Positions 45,926 through 55,894 of a stretch of 64,000 nucleotides of DNA are shown piece by piece. Numbering within the stretch: position 1 is the stretch's first letter; each line of letters begins with the position of its first letter. Both the position numbers and the translations under genes were made by a program. The notes beneath the pieces are model-generated. The model made no database searches, was not told the DNA's origin, and saw nothing but the letters and a program-made list of their open reading frames with translations. Origin of the DNA: Dastarcus helophoroides (taxonomy: Eukaryota > Arthropoda > Insecta > Coleoptera > Bothrideridae); contig CM053337.1 of NCBI GenBank assembly GCA_028583605.1, forward strand, positions 26,894,162 to 26,958,161, read 5' to 3'.

Positions 45926-46850
45926 TTAGGTTTAAACCTGGTTTTGTTTTCGAATTTCATGATGTTTCTGTTGAGGTAGATCCCCAGCTTTCTATGCATC
46001 TTTTTTTGGCCTTCCTGGATCTCTCTTTCCTACTGGTTTTCCATCACATACTATGGTTATTAATCTATTATTATCTGCTCTTTGAACATGTTCATTTCAA
46101 TCTTTTGGTCTTTTTCTCACAAATTTTTCTGTGTCTATTATGTTACATTGATCTCTTTTTGCTACGTTTCTAATACAACCTCTTCTTGTTTTTCCTGCTA
46201 TAGGTATTTATTTCGGTTGGGTGTAGCAGTTGGTTTTTTCTGTTTGTATCAGCTGGGGTCTCTGCTGCATAAGTTATTGTTGGTCTGACTATCGTTTTGT
46301 AGATCTTCACTTTGCTTTTCTTCAATGTTACATCCCTTAGACATTTAGATATTCGGGCTCCTTTCAAAGCTTCTTTATAGTTGTCCCTTGTGCTTCATAT
46401 TTCTATAGACAGATATGTTATTTTCATTACTTGTTCTATTATTTTTTTATCTACTACCAGTTTGTATCTTATTGGATCTTTTGACACTACTAATGACTTA
46501 GTCTTTTTAGTGAAGACTGACATATTGTAGGTCTTTGCAATTGCGTTGAATCGGTGTAAAAGCTTTCTAGGTTATCTTCGATATCTGCGATTAATACTAC
46601 GTCGTCTACTTAACATAAAATCTTTAAATTTCTCTTACCCATTCTCTATTCCTCCATAGTTTAAGCACCATTAATTAGTTTGTTCATTATCAAATTAAAG
46701 TTCATTGGGGTAAGTAAATCTCCTTGTCGGATTCCACTCTTCTTCCGTATTTCCTTGATCTGATCTCTTCCTGCTTGCACTCTGGTTGTCGTGTTTGTAT
46801 ATAGGTCCTGGATTATTTGGATCAACTCTGGTGGGATGTCTTTTTCTTGT
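45926..46850 (-). pseudogene. LINE reverse transcriptase remnant, 3' part
   Basis: On the minus strand: EKDIPPELIQIIQDLYTNTT, then the RT block SGIRQGDLLTPMNFNLIMNK (46760-46690), the catalytic VDDVVLIAD block near 46600 with the usual aromatic residue before VDD replaced by a stop, the IYKTIVRPTITYAAET block near 46250-46300, and the C-terminal NEHVQRA / GKPVGKRDPGRPKK block near 46000-46090. It is frameshifted. The rest of the same LINE lies at 48237-48370, separated by a DNA transposon. Confidence 0.85.
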
Positions 46851-48236
46851 ACCGGAATATCAAAAATTATCTTGGTCAAGGGTGGTTGTGGAATGTAAAA
46901 CGTGTGTCTTACTTTAAATTTTTGAATATGTTTTGTTGTGTCAGAATCTGTCAAGTCATTGTGCTGAAATTTTCTGATCCAGTTTTTGAATCATGCCTCT
47001 TACCATACAGCACGAAATTTTCATGCTTGAAGCCTATTTTCGAACGGGTGCGCTAGTTATTGGAAATTGGCAATATAGTCAACGTTTGTGTTTGGACAAT
47101 TTTCGAGAGCACTTTCCAAACCTGGCAATATTACCGGACAATTTTTACGGGTGCCTTACAAATTGTGTTAAAGTATTTCGCAAAACCGGTTGTGTGACTC
47201 ATAAAAAAGGTGCTGGTAGACTAAGAGTTCGTACAGAAGAAGTTGTCAACGACGTTCGTCAACGTATGGAAGAGGAGCCTGCAAAACCTTTGAAACGTCT
47301 TTCTCGGGAAATTGGACTTTCTTATGGAACATGTCAGAAGATTTTAAAGAAAGACTTGAACATGCATCCATATAAGATGCAAGCATAGCAAGCTCTTCTG
47401 CCCGTAGACCACCCCAGACGCCTTGCTTAGTGCCATTGGTTTGTCAATAATTTAATGAATGACGATCTTCTGGACTTAACTTTTTTTCTGACGAAGCGTG
47501 GTTCCACCTTTCGGGATACATCAATTCTCAAAATATGCGAATGTGGAGCAATGATAACCCTCATGTTTTTACTGAATCGCCACTAGATGCTCAAAAAAAT
47601 TGGTGTTTGGATGGCAGTTTCTCGCAGAAGAATAATTGGGCCAATTTTTTTTCGATTTCACCGTCAACGCAGAAAGGTACAGACACAACTTTTTGGCTGA
47701 ATTTGTGCAACAATTAAACGATGATGAACTTCGGTACTGTTATTTTCAGCACGACGGTGCAAAAGCACATACTACACGAGAAAATATTGCTTTCCTCGGC
47801 GAGTTTTTTGATGACCGGCTAATAAGTTTGCATACAGAAGTTGAGTTTCCTCCAAGACCACCTTGTTTGACAATTATATACTATTTTAAATTTCCTTACT
47901 TAAAAAACAAGATTTTCGCAACTCCGGTAAATAATTTGCAAAAACTGCAACAAAGAATTGTTCAGCAATGTGCAACCATTACGCCAGGAATGCTGCAAAA
48001 TGCTTTTCACAGCATGAGGAGGGATGTTAACTTGTGCATCTAACAAAACTGGGAACATTTCCAACAATTACTGTAATTTAGTTTTTCTTGTTACTAAAGC
48101 CGTTATTTCATAATTTGTAGTTCATTATTGTTTTACAACTGAAATAAATAGGTATGAAATTTGTAGATTATTGATGACGTCAGTGTGACAGTGATACACA
48201 ACCACCCTTAACCAAGATAATTTTTGATATCCCGGT
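46851..48236 (+). mobile_element. IS630/Tc1-mariner-type transposon inserted in a LINE
   Basis: A 1386-bp element with 40-bp terminal inverted repeats (46851-46890 and 48197-48236) that differ at only two positions and start ACCGG(A/G)ATATCAAAAATTA. It encodes the transposase at 46993-48043. The host sequence is a LINE reverse transcriptase on the other strand. Removing the element and one dinucleotide target copy makes the LINE frame continuous, so the order of insertion is clear. Confidence 0.88.
46993..48043 (+). pseudogene. Transposase with DUF4817-type DNA-binding region, broken
   Basis: The first 131 codons are open from ATG 46993 (MPLTIQHEIFMLEAYFRTG) and include a helix-turn-helix pair ending GLSYGTCQKILKKDLNMHPY, as in the DUF4817-containing transposase-like proteins common in insects. 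After the stop at 47386-47388, catalytic-region fragments follow in other frames: an AWFHLSGYINSQN stretch near 47500 (first acidic block), IGVWMAVSRRRIIGPIFF near 47600-47650, FQHDGAKAH near 47745 (second block), and a C-terminal tail ending MLQNAFHSMRRDVNLCI at 48042. At least two frameshifts and one stop make it inactive. The terminal repeats are in better condition than the gene. Confidence 0.85.
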
Positions 48237-48370
48237 GTTATTGTGATCACGCCTTTTAGTTTTATCCGATAGAATGCCTTATTTAGGTCTACAAAACACA
48301 TGAAGGCACCAAACCCGGATGAAGGAGAAGGGTTGATGGGCCAGATAAGCAACCTATCCATCGTAAAATG
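48237..48370 (-). pseudogene. LINE reverse transcriptase remnant, motif A part
   Basis: The minus strand gives AFMCFVDLNKAFYRIKLKGV, the RT motif A block that precedes the part at 46850-45926 in the same frame. Upstream sequence beyond 48370 is not recognisable as LINE. Confidence 0.8.
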
Positions 48371-49223
48371 TTAGATCGCTCATAGAACCACGAATAGCCT
48401 CGGAACTGTACTTTTCCATGATAACTGTTTAAAACGAATTTTTAATCAATGTGACACCGACAGAAGTGCACCCGATGCACAACGTCTCTTTATTTTAATT
48501 AACTCTAAAGCGGTCCAGATGTTTTAATTGATTTTAACGCACCACTCCCTACATACAATAATTTGGTCAATATAATTCGACAGATTCATATTATTATTGA
48601 TGCTCGTAGTACATGCAAACCTTTCAAAATCGCTGTATTTGTTTACACATCCCTGCCGTTCAAATTAAAATTGTCCGGTTTAAAACAATTTTTACTCGCT
48701 GCTTTCCAATTTTATTGATTTGTAGCGTATTATTACATTTCATTGGAAAGCCTCTAGAGGAAATGGAAAATTTTCAAAAGCATTTTAATTTTATCAATTA
48801 CTTTATTTAAAACCAAATAAAAATACATTATGTGCAAAATTTAAGGAATATTTTAAGATAAAAATGAAGTGCTAAAGAATATGTGGATTGGGCAAGAACA
48901 AGACGACTTCCTAAAGAAATTTAATTCCTATTGGATAATAACCCTTAGGCATCTAAACATACACATGATCGTGTCACGAGGTTGAACAAAACCTCATTCT
49001 GCAATCTACATAAACTCTTTAAAATTCTGATTAACTTAATGTTATTTCATTTATACAAACTAATTTAAAACACGAGAAAGTATGTTTGATCGATAGCACT
49101 ATCTCATACAGAGATAGAATTAGCCCCCCCCCCCCCAAAACTACCTGAACATTATTTCATATTTTTAGGCACCTTTTAAAGCAAGTACAATATAAAAAGT
49201 TACACATAACCAACTGCAAAGTA
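48371..49223. other. Intronic DNA without recognised gene
   Basis: Mixed-composition sequence; a run of 13 C lies at 49124-49136, unusual in such AT-rich DNA. No frames with domains. Confidence 0.4.
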
Positions 49224-49426
49224 CAGTGGAATCTCTTATAACGGACAGCTCCATTGAGCAGAGACCATTATTCAGCAGACAAAGTTTTTCATAGTCCGGA
49301 ATTGTATAATGGAAAGTTTCATATAAATCAACCTCTGTTGAGCAAACTTTCCTTTGGAGGGCACGGACACGGTATTTTGGTACAAAATTTATCAAAATTC
49401 TCCCTTAAATGGATGTCAGAAAATAT
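49224..49426. mobile_element. Pogo/Tigger-like element end, truncated
   Basis: Starts CAGTGGAATCTCTTATAACG directly after TA (49222-49223). Pogo-group elements commonly begin CAGTGGAACCTC-like and use a TA target. The other end is missing; the stretch stops at the solo LTR at 49427. Confidence 0.5.
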
Positions 49427-49755
49427 TGTAATAAAATGTTATTATAAGATTTATTTGGAAATTTTTTAGAAAATTTGATAAGGGAAAGCGGCCGCGATAA
49501 TAAATCAAACGGCAGATAAACGCTCCAGAAATTGTGGCAAACGATAAGCCTTACCGGCTGGATTCTTTTAGAACCCGAAAGGGGATCTATATATAGGGGG
49601 CCGGTCGACTTTCCCTTAGTCAGTTAGGCAGTTAGTTAGAAATCATTGAGTAAGTTAGTTAATTAAACAGTGCTAGTGAATTACAATTGTAGTGTTCCGA
49701 GTTCAGTTTTGAAATAAAGTGGTTACAATTCACCAAGTCTTATCGTTCACTTACA
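49427..49755 (+). mobile_element. Solo Gypsy-type LTR, third copy
   Basis: About 329 bp with the family blocks GCGGCCGCGATAATAAATC, CGGCAGATAAACGC, TATA box region TATATATAGG near 49592, leader GTCAGTTAGGCAGTTAGTTAG, GTAGTGTTCCGAGTTCAGTT and the end TCTTATCGTTCACTTACA. No target duplication is visible. Confidence 0.8.
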
Positions 49756-49793
49756 CATCTTGAAGATTTTTTGTTTCTTAAATAAAAATACTA

Positions 49794-50251
49794 CAGGGTC
49801 TTCATTAATGTCCGAGTCCCACGTGACTCGGTCTTGTAGGCAACCAAACATACACTTATGCACAAAATAAATAATAAAATCCCTAACTACCAGCTATTCA
49901 CTATTCCCTGCCTGTCAGTGGCGTTTCATTCTTGGGGGCATTTGAATTCCGTGTACCACTACGGAAATGCGCCATCAAAATAAAGGCGTCTTATTCTGGC
50001 GTAAAAGGCATGTTTAGAAAACCAAGCCTAAAACACGTAAAATATTAAGCACAACCTTATTTTACACAAATTATAATTATATAATGTAAATATTTAGCAT
50101 AAATTATAAGCACAAAACGCCCATGAACTGTCAGAATTTTTAGTCACTAGATTATCCTGTCATATTCCCTCACCAAACCTATAGAAATTAAAATCACTAG
50201 GAGAGAGAAGCGATGCGGTCACGTGGGACTCGGACATTAATGAAGACCCTG
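49794..50251. mobile_element. TA-flanked MITE with long TIRs
   Basis: A 458-bp element. The ends read CAGGGTCTTCATTAATGTCC and its exact reverse complement, and the inverted match covers about 33 bp (49794-49826 and 50218-50251). TA lies on both sides (49792-49793, 50252-50253). No coding capacity. The TA target and CAGGG start point to a Tc1/mariner-related MITE. It sits exactly at the 5' junction of fold-back retroposon copy E. Confidence 0.88.
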
Positions 50252-50253
50252 TA

Positions 50254-50424
50254 ATTGAAATACAGAACTTGTCCCCTGAAACCAAGAAAGATTAAAAACA
50301 CAACAAACGTTGCTCTAACGCGTTTCCACAGCCAAGCTGTCATCTTCAGAGAGGTTTCAGGGGACAAGTTCCGCATTTCAATTTTTTAAGATAACCAAGA
50401 ACCAGCCCGTTCCACCAACAACAA
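50254..50424 (+). mobile_element. Fold-back retroposon, copy E
   Basis: A 171-bp copy ending CAGCCCGTTCCACCAACAAC. Flanking 10-bp repeats AAAAATACTA lie at 49784-49793 (now left of the MITE) and 50425-50434. A 30-bp stem formed by ATTGAAATACAGAACTTGTC and onward (50254-50283) and 50354-50386 encloses the minus-strand hammerhead-like motif (50313-50353: CTCT/AGAG stem I, CTGAAGA, ACAGC/GCTGT, GAAAC, GC, GTT). Confidence 0.9.
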
Positions 50425-50434
50425 AAAAATACTA

Positions 50435-52346
50435 ATTATTAAAAACCTATTCGCCAAGGAATATCGTCCATGTGGTGGTTTTGTCAGGTAGTTTGATTTT
50501 AAAGTCAAATACTTAAAAAAATTAAAAATTTTAATTTTATATTGAAAAATTTGGAACAAAGGTCAAAAATTCTAGTAACTATTCAAAATAAAGTTATTTA
50601 AAAAAATCCATTTTTTAAATTTCAAATTTAAATACGTCATTGTGAAAAAAAAATTTGAAGACTCCTGGAAATTTATAAATGGAATTTTGAAAAGTATTAT
50701 TTTTAGTTGAAACTAAAGCTTCTTACATAAACGTTAAAATTTAAATAAAAACTCATAAGAAAAATATTCTTAAACTTTTAACTCTGAAATCTAGACCTAG
50801 AACTGCTGAAAAAGTCAAAATTTTGAGTTTAAGTTAATTCGAAATTTCGAAAAAAAAAATTCAAACTTTAAGATCAAGGTCAAAATTTTAAGCTAACATC
50901 CTAAAAAAAAGTTTACATTTTGAGTTTTTCATTGAATTTTTAGAGAAAAGAATTACAAATTTAAATTTACATACAAAATTCTCAGAACAATCTGAACATT
51001 TCTAAAGTGTTAAATTGAAGAATTATTTTCGAAGTTTGAGATTAAAGAAAGAAAGAGAAGAAAAAAATGAAAGAAATAAACAGCCAGACTTCTGATATGT
51101 TTTAAAACATTTTTCGTTGATAAATCAAACATTTTTGAAATCTCAAATTTTTTTTTCAAAATTTCGACTTCTAATTTCAAGCTTAAATGCCGAATTTGTA
51201 GGATAAAGTTTAAGTGGCCTGAGAAGCCCAAAATTGATAAATTTCATATTAGTGCAAAATTTAAATTGTAACCCAAAATTTTGTAAATTTTCGAATATTG
51301 AATTTTTGGGGCTGAAAATTTTGAGTTTAAAGTCGAAATTTAATTTTTTGTAATGAACATTTCTGTGTGAGGAAGCTTTTAGGAATTTAGTGCATAGATT
51401 TTAAGCTTTTAAAAAATGAAATTCGGACAATTTAAAACTAAAAATTTATAAAAAATTTAATTTTCAAATTTAAAACCTTTAAAAGTATCTCTAAAATTTT
51501 TCTTTCACTTTTTATTAACACTTCTATGAAAACTATAAAATTAAATTTAAATAAAAAATTTTAAAAAATATATAATTTTTTTCTCATAGATATCTATCCC
51601 ATTTTATTTAACAAATTCTTGTCTCCAAACTGAATTCTAAGTTCGCAGAAAAGAGTCGAAATTTTCATTTGGAAAGTCAAATGTTCCGAGTTCTAAGGTC
51701 AAAACTTCGAAATAAAGAAAAAAAATGTTCAGGGTATTCCGAAATTATCAAATTGAATCTAGAAATTTCGACCTTAATTATTTACGAAATTTTGACATTT
51801 ATTCACATTTTGAATTTAAACAGAGTTTAATATCGAATTTTTGACTTTGAGACATTTCGAGAAAAAAGTCGTTAATAGCACAAACATATAGCACATTATT
51901 TTATTTCAATTAGCTGCTCAGCCAAAACAAAAAGTAAAAAAAAAATATAGGCCCCGCAAAAAAATCTAATTGGGCCCCGCACTTATTGGATCCGGGGCTG
52001 TGTTCTTTACTTTTGCCTTTAAAATTTTTAAACGATTAAAACAAATATTTTGATTTAAGATAAAAATCAAAATTTATAAAAGAATTAGGTTTTAACACAA
52101 ACTTTTTATTCTTGTTTTTACTCTTATTGTCGCTAGTATTGTCAATAATAATTTTATTTTAACAAACTTTTTCTTTAAACTTTTTCCTCTAAATTTAGAA
52201 TTTTCTTCAATATGTTTTGTGGACCCAAATTTTATTTTTATAAATGTTTGATTTTTTCTGAAAATATTTTTTCCCCAAATTACGAAATTTAAGTTTAAAG
52301 TAAAAATTTCGAGTAAAAGTCAAACTTTCGAAAAACTTTTAACTAA
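50435..52346. repeat. Degenerate AT-rich DNA
   Basis: Purine-rich to mixed low-complexity sequence. 51590-51635 is an inverted match to the tandem unit at 32520-33560. 51945-52020 has a short GC-richer stretch (GGCCCCGC twice). No gene. Confidence 0.6.
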
Positions 52347-52350
52347 TTTA

Positions 52351-52719
52351 CCCCGCCGTTGGGTGCGCGCGGTCTCTCAGACCTCACTTATATTTATTAT
52401 TTTATATTTCAATAACTATTTCCAAACACGATTTGTCTAAATAAAAATTATTTTTGGACCCTAAAGTTTAAATATAATATTACTGAAAATTTAGTTCCGT
52501 CTTTCGTAAAATAATTTGGACTTTGTATTTGAATACATTTTTTATTTATAGGTTTAAGCTGTGCATGATTTGTGATTTAATTTTATAAACAAATATACCA
52601 AGATACCATATTTCATCATAGAACCAAAAAAAGTTAAAAACTAACATTAATTTTAGAAGTGGTCTGTGACTCCGCGCGCGCCTCATCGTGTTACAAAACA
52701 TGACACGCTTACTCTAGGG
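52351..52719. mobile_element. PiggyBac-like MITE
   Basis: The right end in reverse is CCCTAGAGTAAGCG next to TTAA (52720-52723). The left end CCCCGCCGTTGGGTGCGCGC follows TTTA (52347-52350), a one-base change from TTAA. Both subterminal regions carry GCGCGCGG and GGTCT-AGACC-like motifs in inverted order. A TTAA target and a CCCTAGA tip are characteristic of piggyBac. The interior is AT-rich without transposase. Confidence 0.7.
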
Positions 52720-52723
52720 TTAA

Positions 52724-53825
52724 AAAAAATTTAGCACAAAATTTCAAGTTTAAAAATTCGACAGTAAACCTGAAATTTGAAGGATTTCTTTTTTAACTAT
52801 AGGTAGGAAGCATTTTGGAAACATTGACTTTCCTATTAAAATTGTGAGTTTAATTAATCCTGAAAATTAATTTCTTTCCAAATCAAACCTTTTTTTTTTA
52901 ATTTAACCCTGATCGCGCAGTTTAGACACATATTTTTCGAAAGTTTGTCCTATTTTTCCAAATGTTCTGTTATGCATGAGTTTTTTGTACATCGTCTTTT
53001 TCAAATAATTCTATCTTTAAATTTCACAATCGAAACTTTGAGAATGTCTTTATTTACTAGATGGATTTTTCTTAATTTCGACATTTTTCTTAATGTTTCC
53101 GAATTTATTTTTATTTTTTATTTGAAAAATATATATTTTAACAATAACTTAAAAATTTTGGGTCAAATACCGAAATTGTTTAAAAAATTTCCATTTTTTC
53201 TCAAAATTTGAGAGTTCAATGTTGAAATTTGGAAGTTGAATATTGAATTCTTCAAAATTTCGAATATCTTTTTTGAATTTTTGATTTGTCCCAAATTTTT
53301 GTCAGTTTTAGCTAAAATTTCGACTTTTTTCTAGAAACTTCAATTTGAATTTCGCGACATGAGCTTGCAAAATAAATTATTTTTGATTTAAATATGGCAG
53401 GCAAAATTTTTTTTATGTTATAGTATCAAGGAAAAAAGGAATTGAAGTAATGACTAAATGCAAACAAGAGAAAGCAATGTTTTCCAGAATAAAGCCCAAA
53501 TTTCTAAAAACAAATTATAATTTCTAAAGAAAGTTTTAATTAAAAAAAAATTAACGCACAATTTAGAAAAACTAAAAACCTCAGACTGTATACAAATAAT
53601 TTGGAAGAAAAATTTAAAAACTAGAAATGTGTAAAAAAGAATTTGACCTAATTTCTACAATTTAACAAAAATGAGGATTTTAGAGTCCAAATTTTGAAAA
53701 AAAAATTGGAAATTTCAAGAAAAGTGTGGAGATCTCAGAATATTTGAAATTATCGAAAACATTTTCAAACTGAAAGTGGAAATGGTCAAAAAGTAACTAA
53801 ACATGTTGAGTTTAGAAAAAATCAG
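52724..53825. repeat. Degenerate AT-rich DNA
   Basis: Low-complexity sequence with several T-rich open frames (for example 52945-53211) that are not genes. Confidence 0.5.
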
Positions 53826-54749
53826 CCAAGAGCGAGTCGAGCTAACAGAGTTAGGGTTCGGTAACAATTACTGCAGTGAACAGTCAATTGACCAAATTAA
53901 TCATTTTTACTTATGCATGAATCTGAAACTGTATCCAAATGTTCTTGTGTGTTAATTAATAATAAAAAATGTCCATTTACAAATAAACACTTTTTTCTAC
54001 AATGACTCGCACTATTTATGGAACTTATGACTGTGTGACAGGTAAAAAGCATTCATTTGTAATTCGCAATAAGTCGAAGTCTAACACAGTTTATGAGATC
54101 GTCTCGGATTACGCTAAAATATTCGATTCCAACTGCAATTACTCAGTTGCATGAAATTTAATAAACTTGCGCTAACTCCGAAAATATCTTTCTAAATGAA
54201 ATAATGTAAAAGACAAATTTTATTTGTCTTTTATTTTCTATCCTTCGGTAGAATCAAGCTTTTATTTAAAAAAAAAATAATGAAAGCCTTGAAATCTAAG
54301 CTCCTATTTTTTCATAAAATATTTTTTTTCGACCACTATTATGATATCAAAAAAACCTACCATTTTTCGATTATCCATTACCTATTTTTTACCAACCCTA
54401 TTAAAATCTAAATTTTATTTCTAAAAACCTTTAGGAAATTAGGGGGGAGAAGGTAATCTCTTACACATTTTGAGCTGCACCTTGAACACCATTGAACCGC
54501 AAATTATAAACAATAAAATTTTAGAATCCTTAGCTGTAGCTCTTTTAAATGATACCTCACACGGTATATTAACTGAAACTTGATTTTTCGGTGACCAAAT
54601 TAACCCTCCATTTTATTATAAAATATTTTTATTTTCTATTCGTTGGCTAGCGGTATTTCAAATTGCTACGTTACATAGTTTTCATGGAAAACCTTTTTGT
54701 GACAGATGGACAGACAGACACAAGAGAGGGATTATAAGGCTTTCGTTTT
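53826..54749. other. Unique intronic segment
   Basis: More balanced composition, for example AGAGTTAGGGTTCGGTAAC near 53840 and a CAGATGGACAGACAGACACA run near 54702-54722 at its right end. No coding or structural RNA signal recognised. Confidence 0.35.
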
Positions 54750-54769
54750 TTCCTTATAAGATAGAAACC

Positions 54770-55690
54770 TATAAACAACAAAATTTTGAAAGAAAAATCG
54801 AAAGGCCATAAGACGATAAGCATAGTGAATCGGCCCCAGAAAGATATTTAGACCATTTTTTAAGAATGTGTTGCTACTAATAAGATTCTTTGATCGTACA
54901 AGTTTCAGATCTCTATCTATTTTAGTTATTGACAAAATCGAAAAAATTCTAAAAAATTCGAAAAATTGATTTTTTTTTCTCAAAAACGATTTAACCAATT
55001 TAAATAAAATTTGAAAACATTATAGAAATATAAATAGGCTATATTTCAAAAAATTGACAGTCTATAATTATTATGTTATTTAGGAAAAACGGGCAATTTT
55101 TTTCAAAATTATTTTTTTTCTTTATGACGACGTTCTAGCACAATTTTGAAACTAATTTCTGTTTATGTCTTTTTTGATGTAGAATACCCTTTCAAATTCT
55201 GAAACTGATCAAAAAGGTGCGCCATATTGAAAAAAATATAAAAACCGATTTTTTCATTAAAAAATTTATTTATATTTCAATTTTAGAAATATTGGGCTCA
55301 TCTAAGAGAGTATATTTCTACTAATAGCGTAATTCAACTTTGCAAGTTTTAAGGTATAATTTATTTATTTATTTTTTTGGAAAAAATGGAAAAAAACAAA
55401 AAATATATAAGAAAATATTTTTTTCTCAAATCGCGTAAAACCGGTTTTAATGAAATTTGAAAGTATTAGAGAGGTATATGAATGCTTTACCCAAAAAAAA
55501 AAACTATTAGCCCCTTTATAACCTTAATAATAATTATTAGAGGCGATCTAGAGCAGTTTTAGACTTAACTTTCTTAATGAGTTTTTTGATATAGAATAAT
55601 CTCTCGAATCCTTAAATTAATTAGGCATCCATTTATTTCAATGTGTTTTATATCATTGAAACAACAGAAACAAAATATATATATGATATA
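54770..55690 (+). repeat. 0.9-kb dispersed repeat, forward copy
   Basis: Matches the reverse complement of 61905-62690 over most of its length. Shared landmarks in order: AGGCCATA(A/G)GACGAT, GTTGCTACTAATAAG, AACGGGCAATTTTTTTC, TATGTCTTTTTTGATGTAGA, TTCTGAAACTGATCAAAAA, GCTAATAGC and ACAACAGAAACAAAA. Open frames here are not genes. The family is unknown. Confidence 0.85.
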
Positions 55691-55894
55691 ATTTTTTTTT
55701 ACTAAAATGTTATAATAAGTATATATTTAAAAAATAAATTATAAACTAGATATATTAGGATCTTGATAATTTTACTTGAAATATTTTTTGCATTTTAAAA
55801 TACCAATATAATATAATCTACGATTGTTAATCAATCAATATGCTTGTAAAATGATTTTTTTTTAAGTTTAATCCACTCGCAAAGGGAAAACCCA

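Noticed and set aside
45677..46173. Two overlapping long open frames rich in Phe or Leu
   Set aside because: They are translations of the (TTC)n microsatellite and antisense LINE sequence, not proteins.
54700..54725. CAGACAGA run as a microsatellite locus or SINE tail
   Set aside because: Too short and without matching flanks to define an element.
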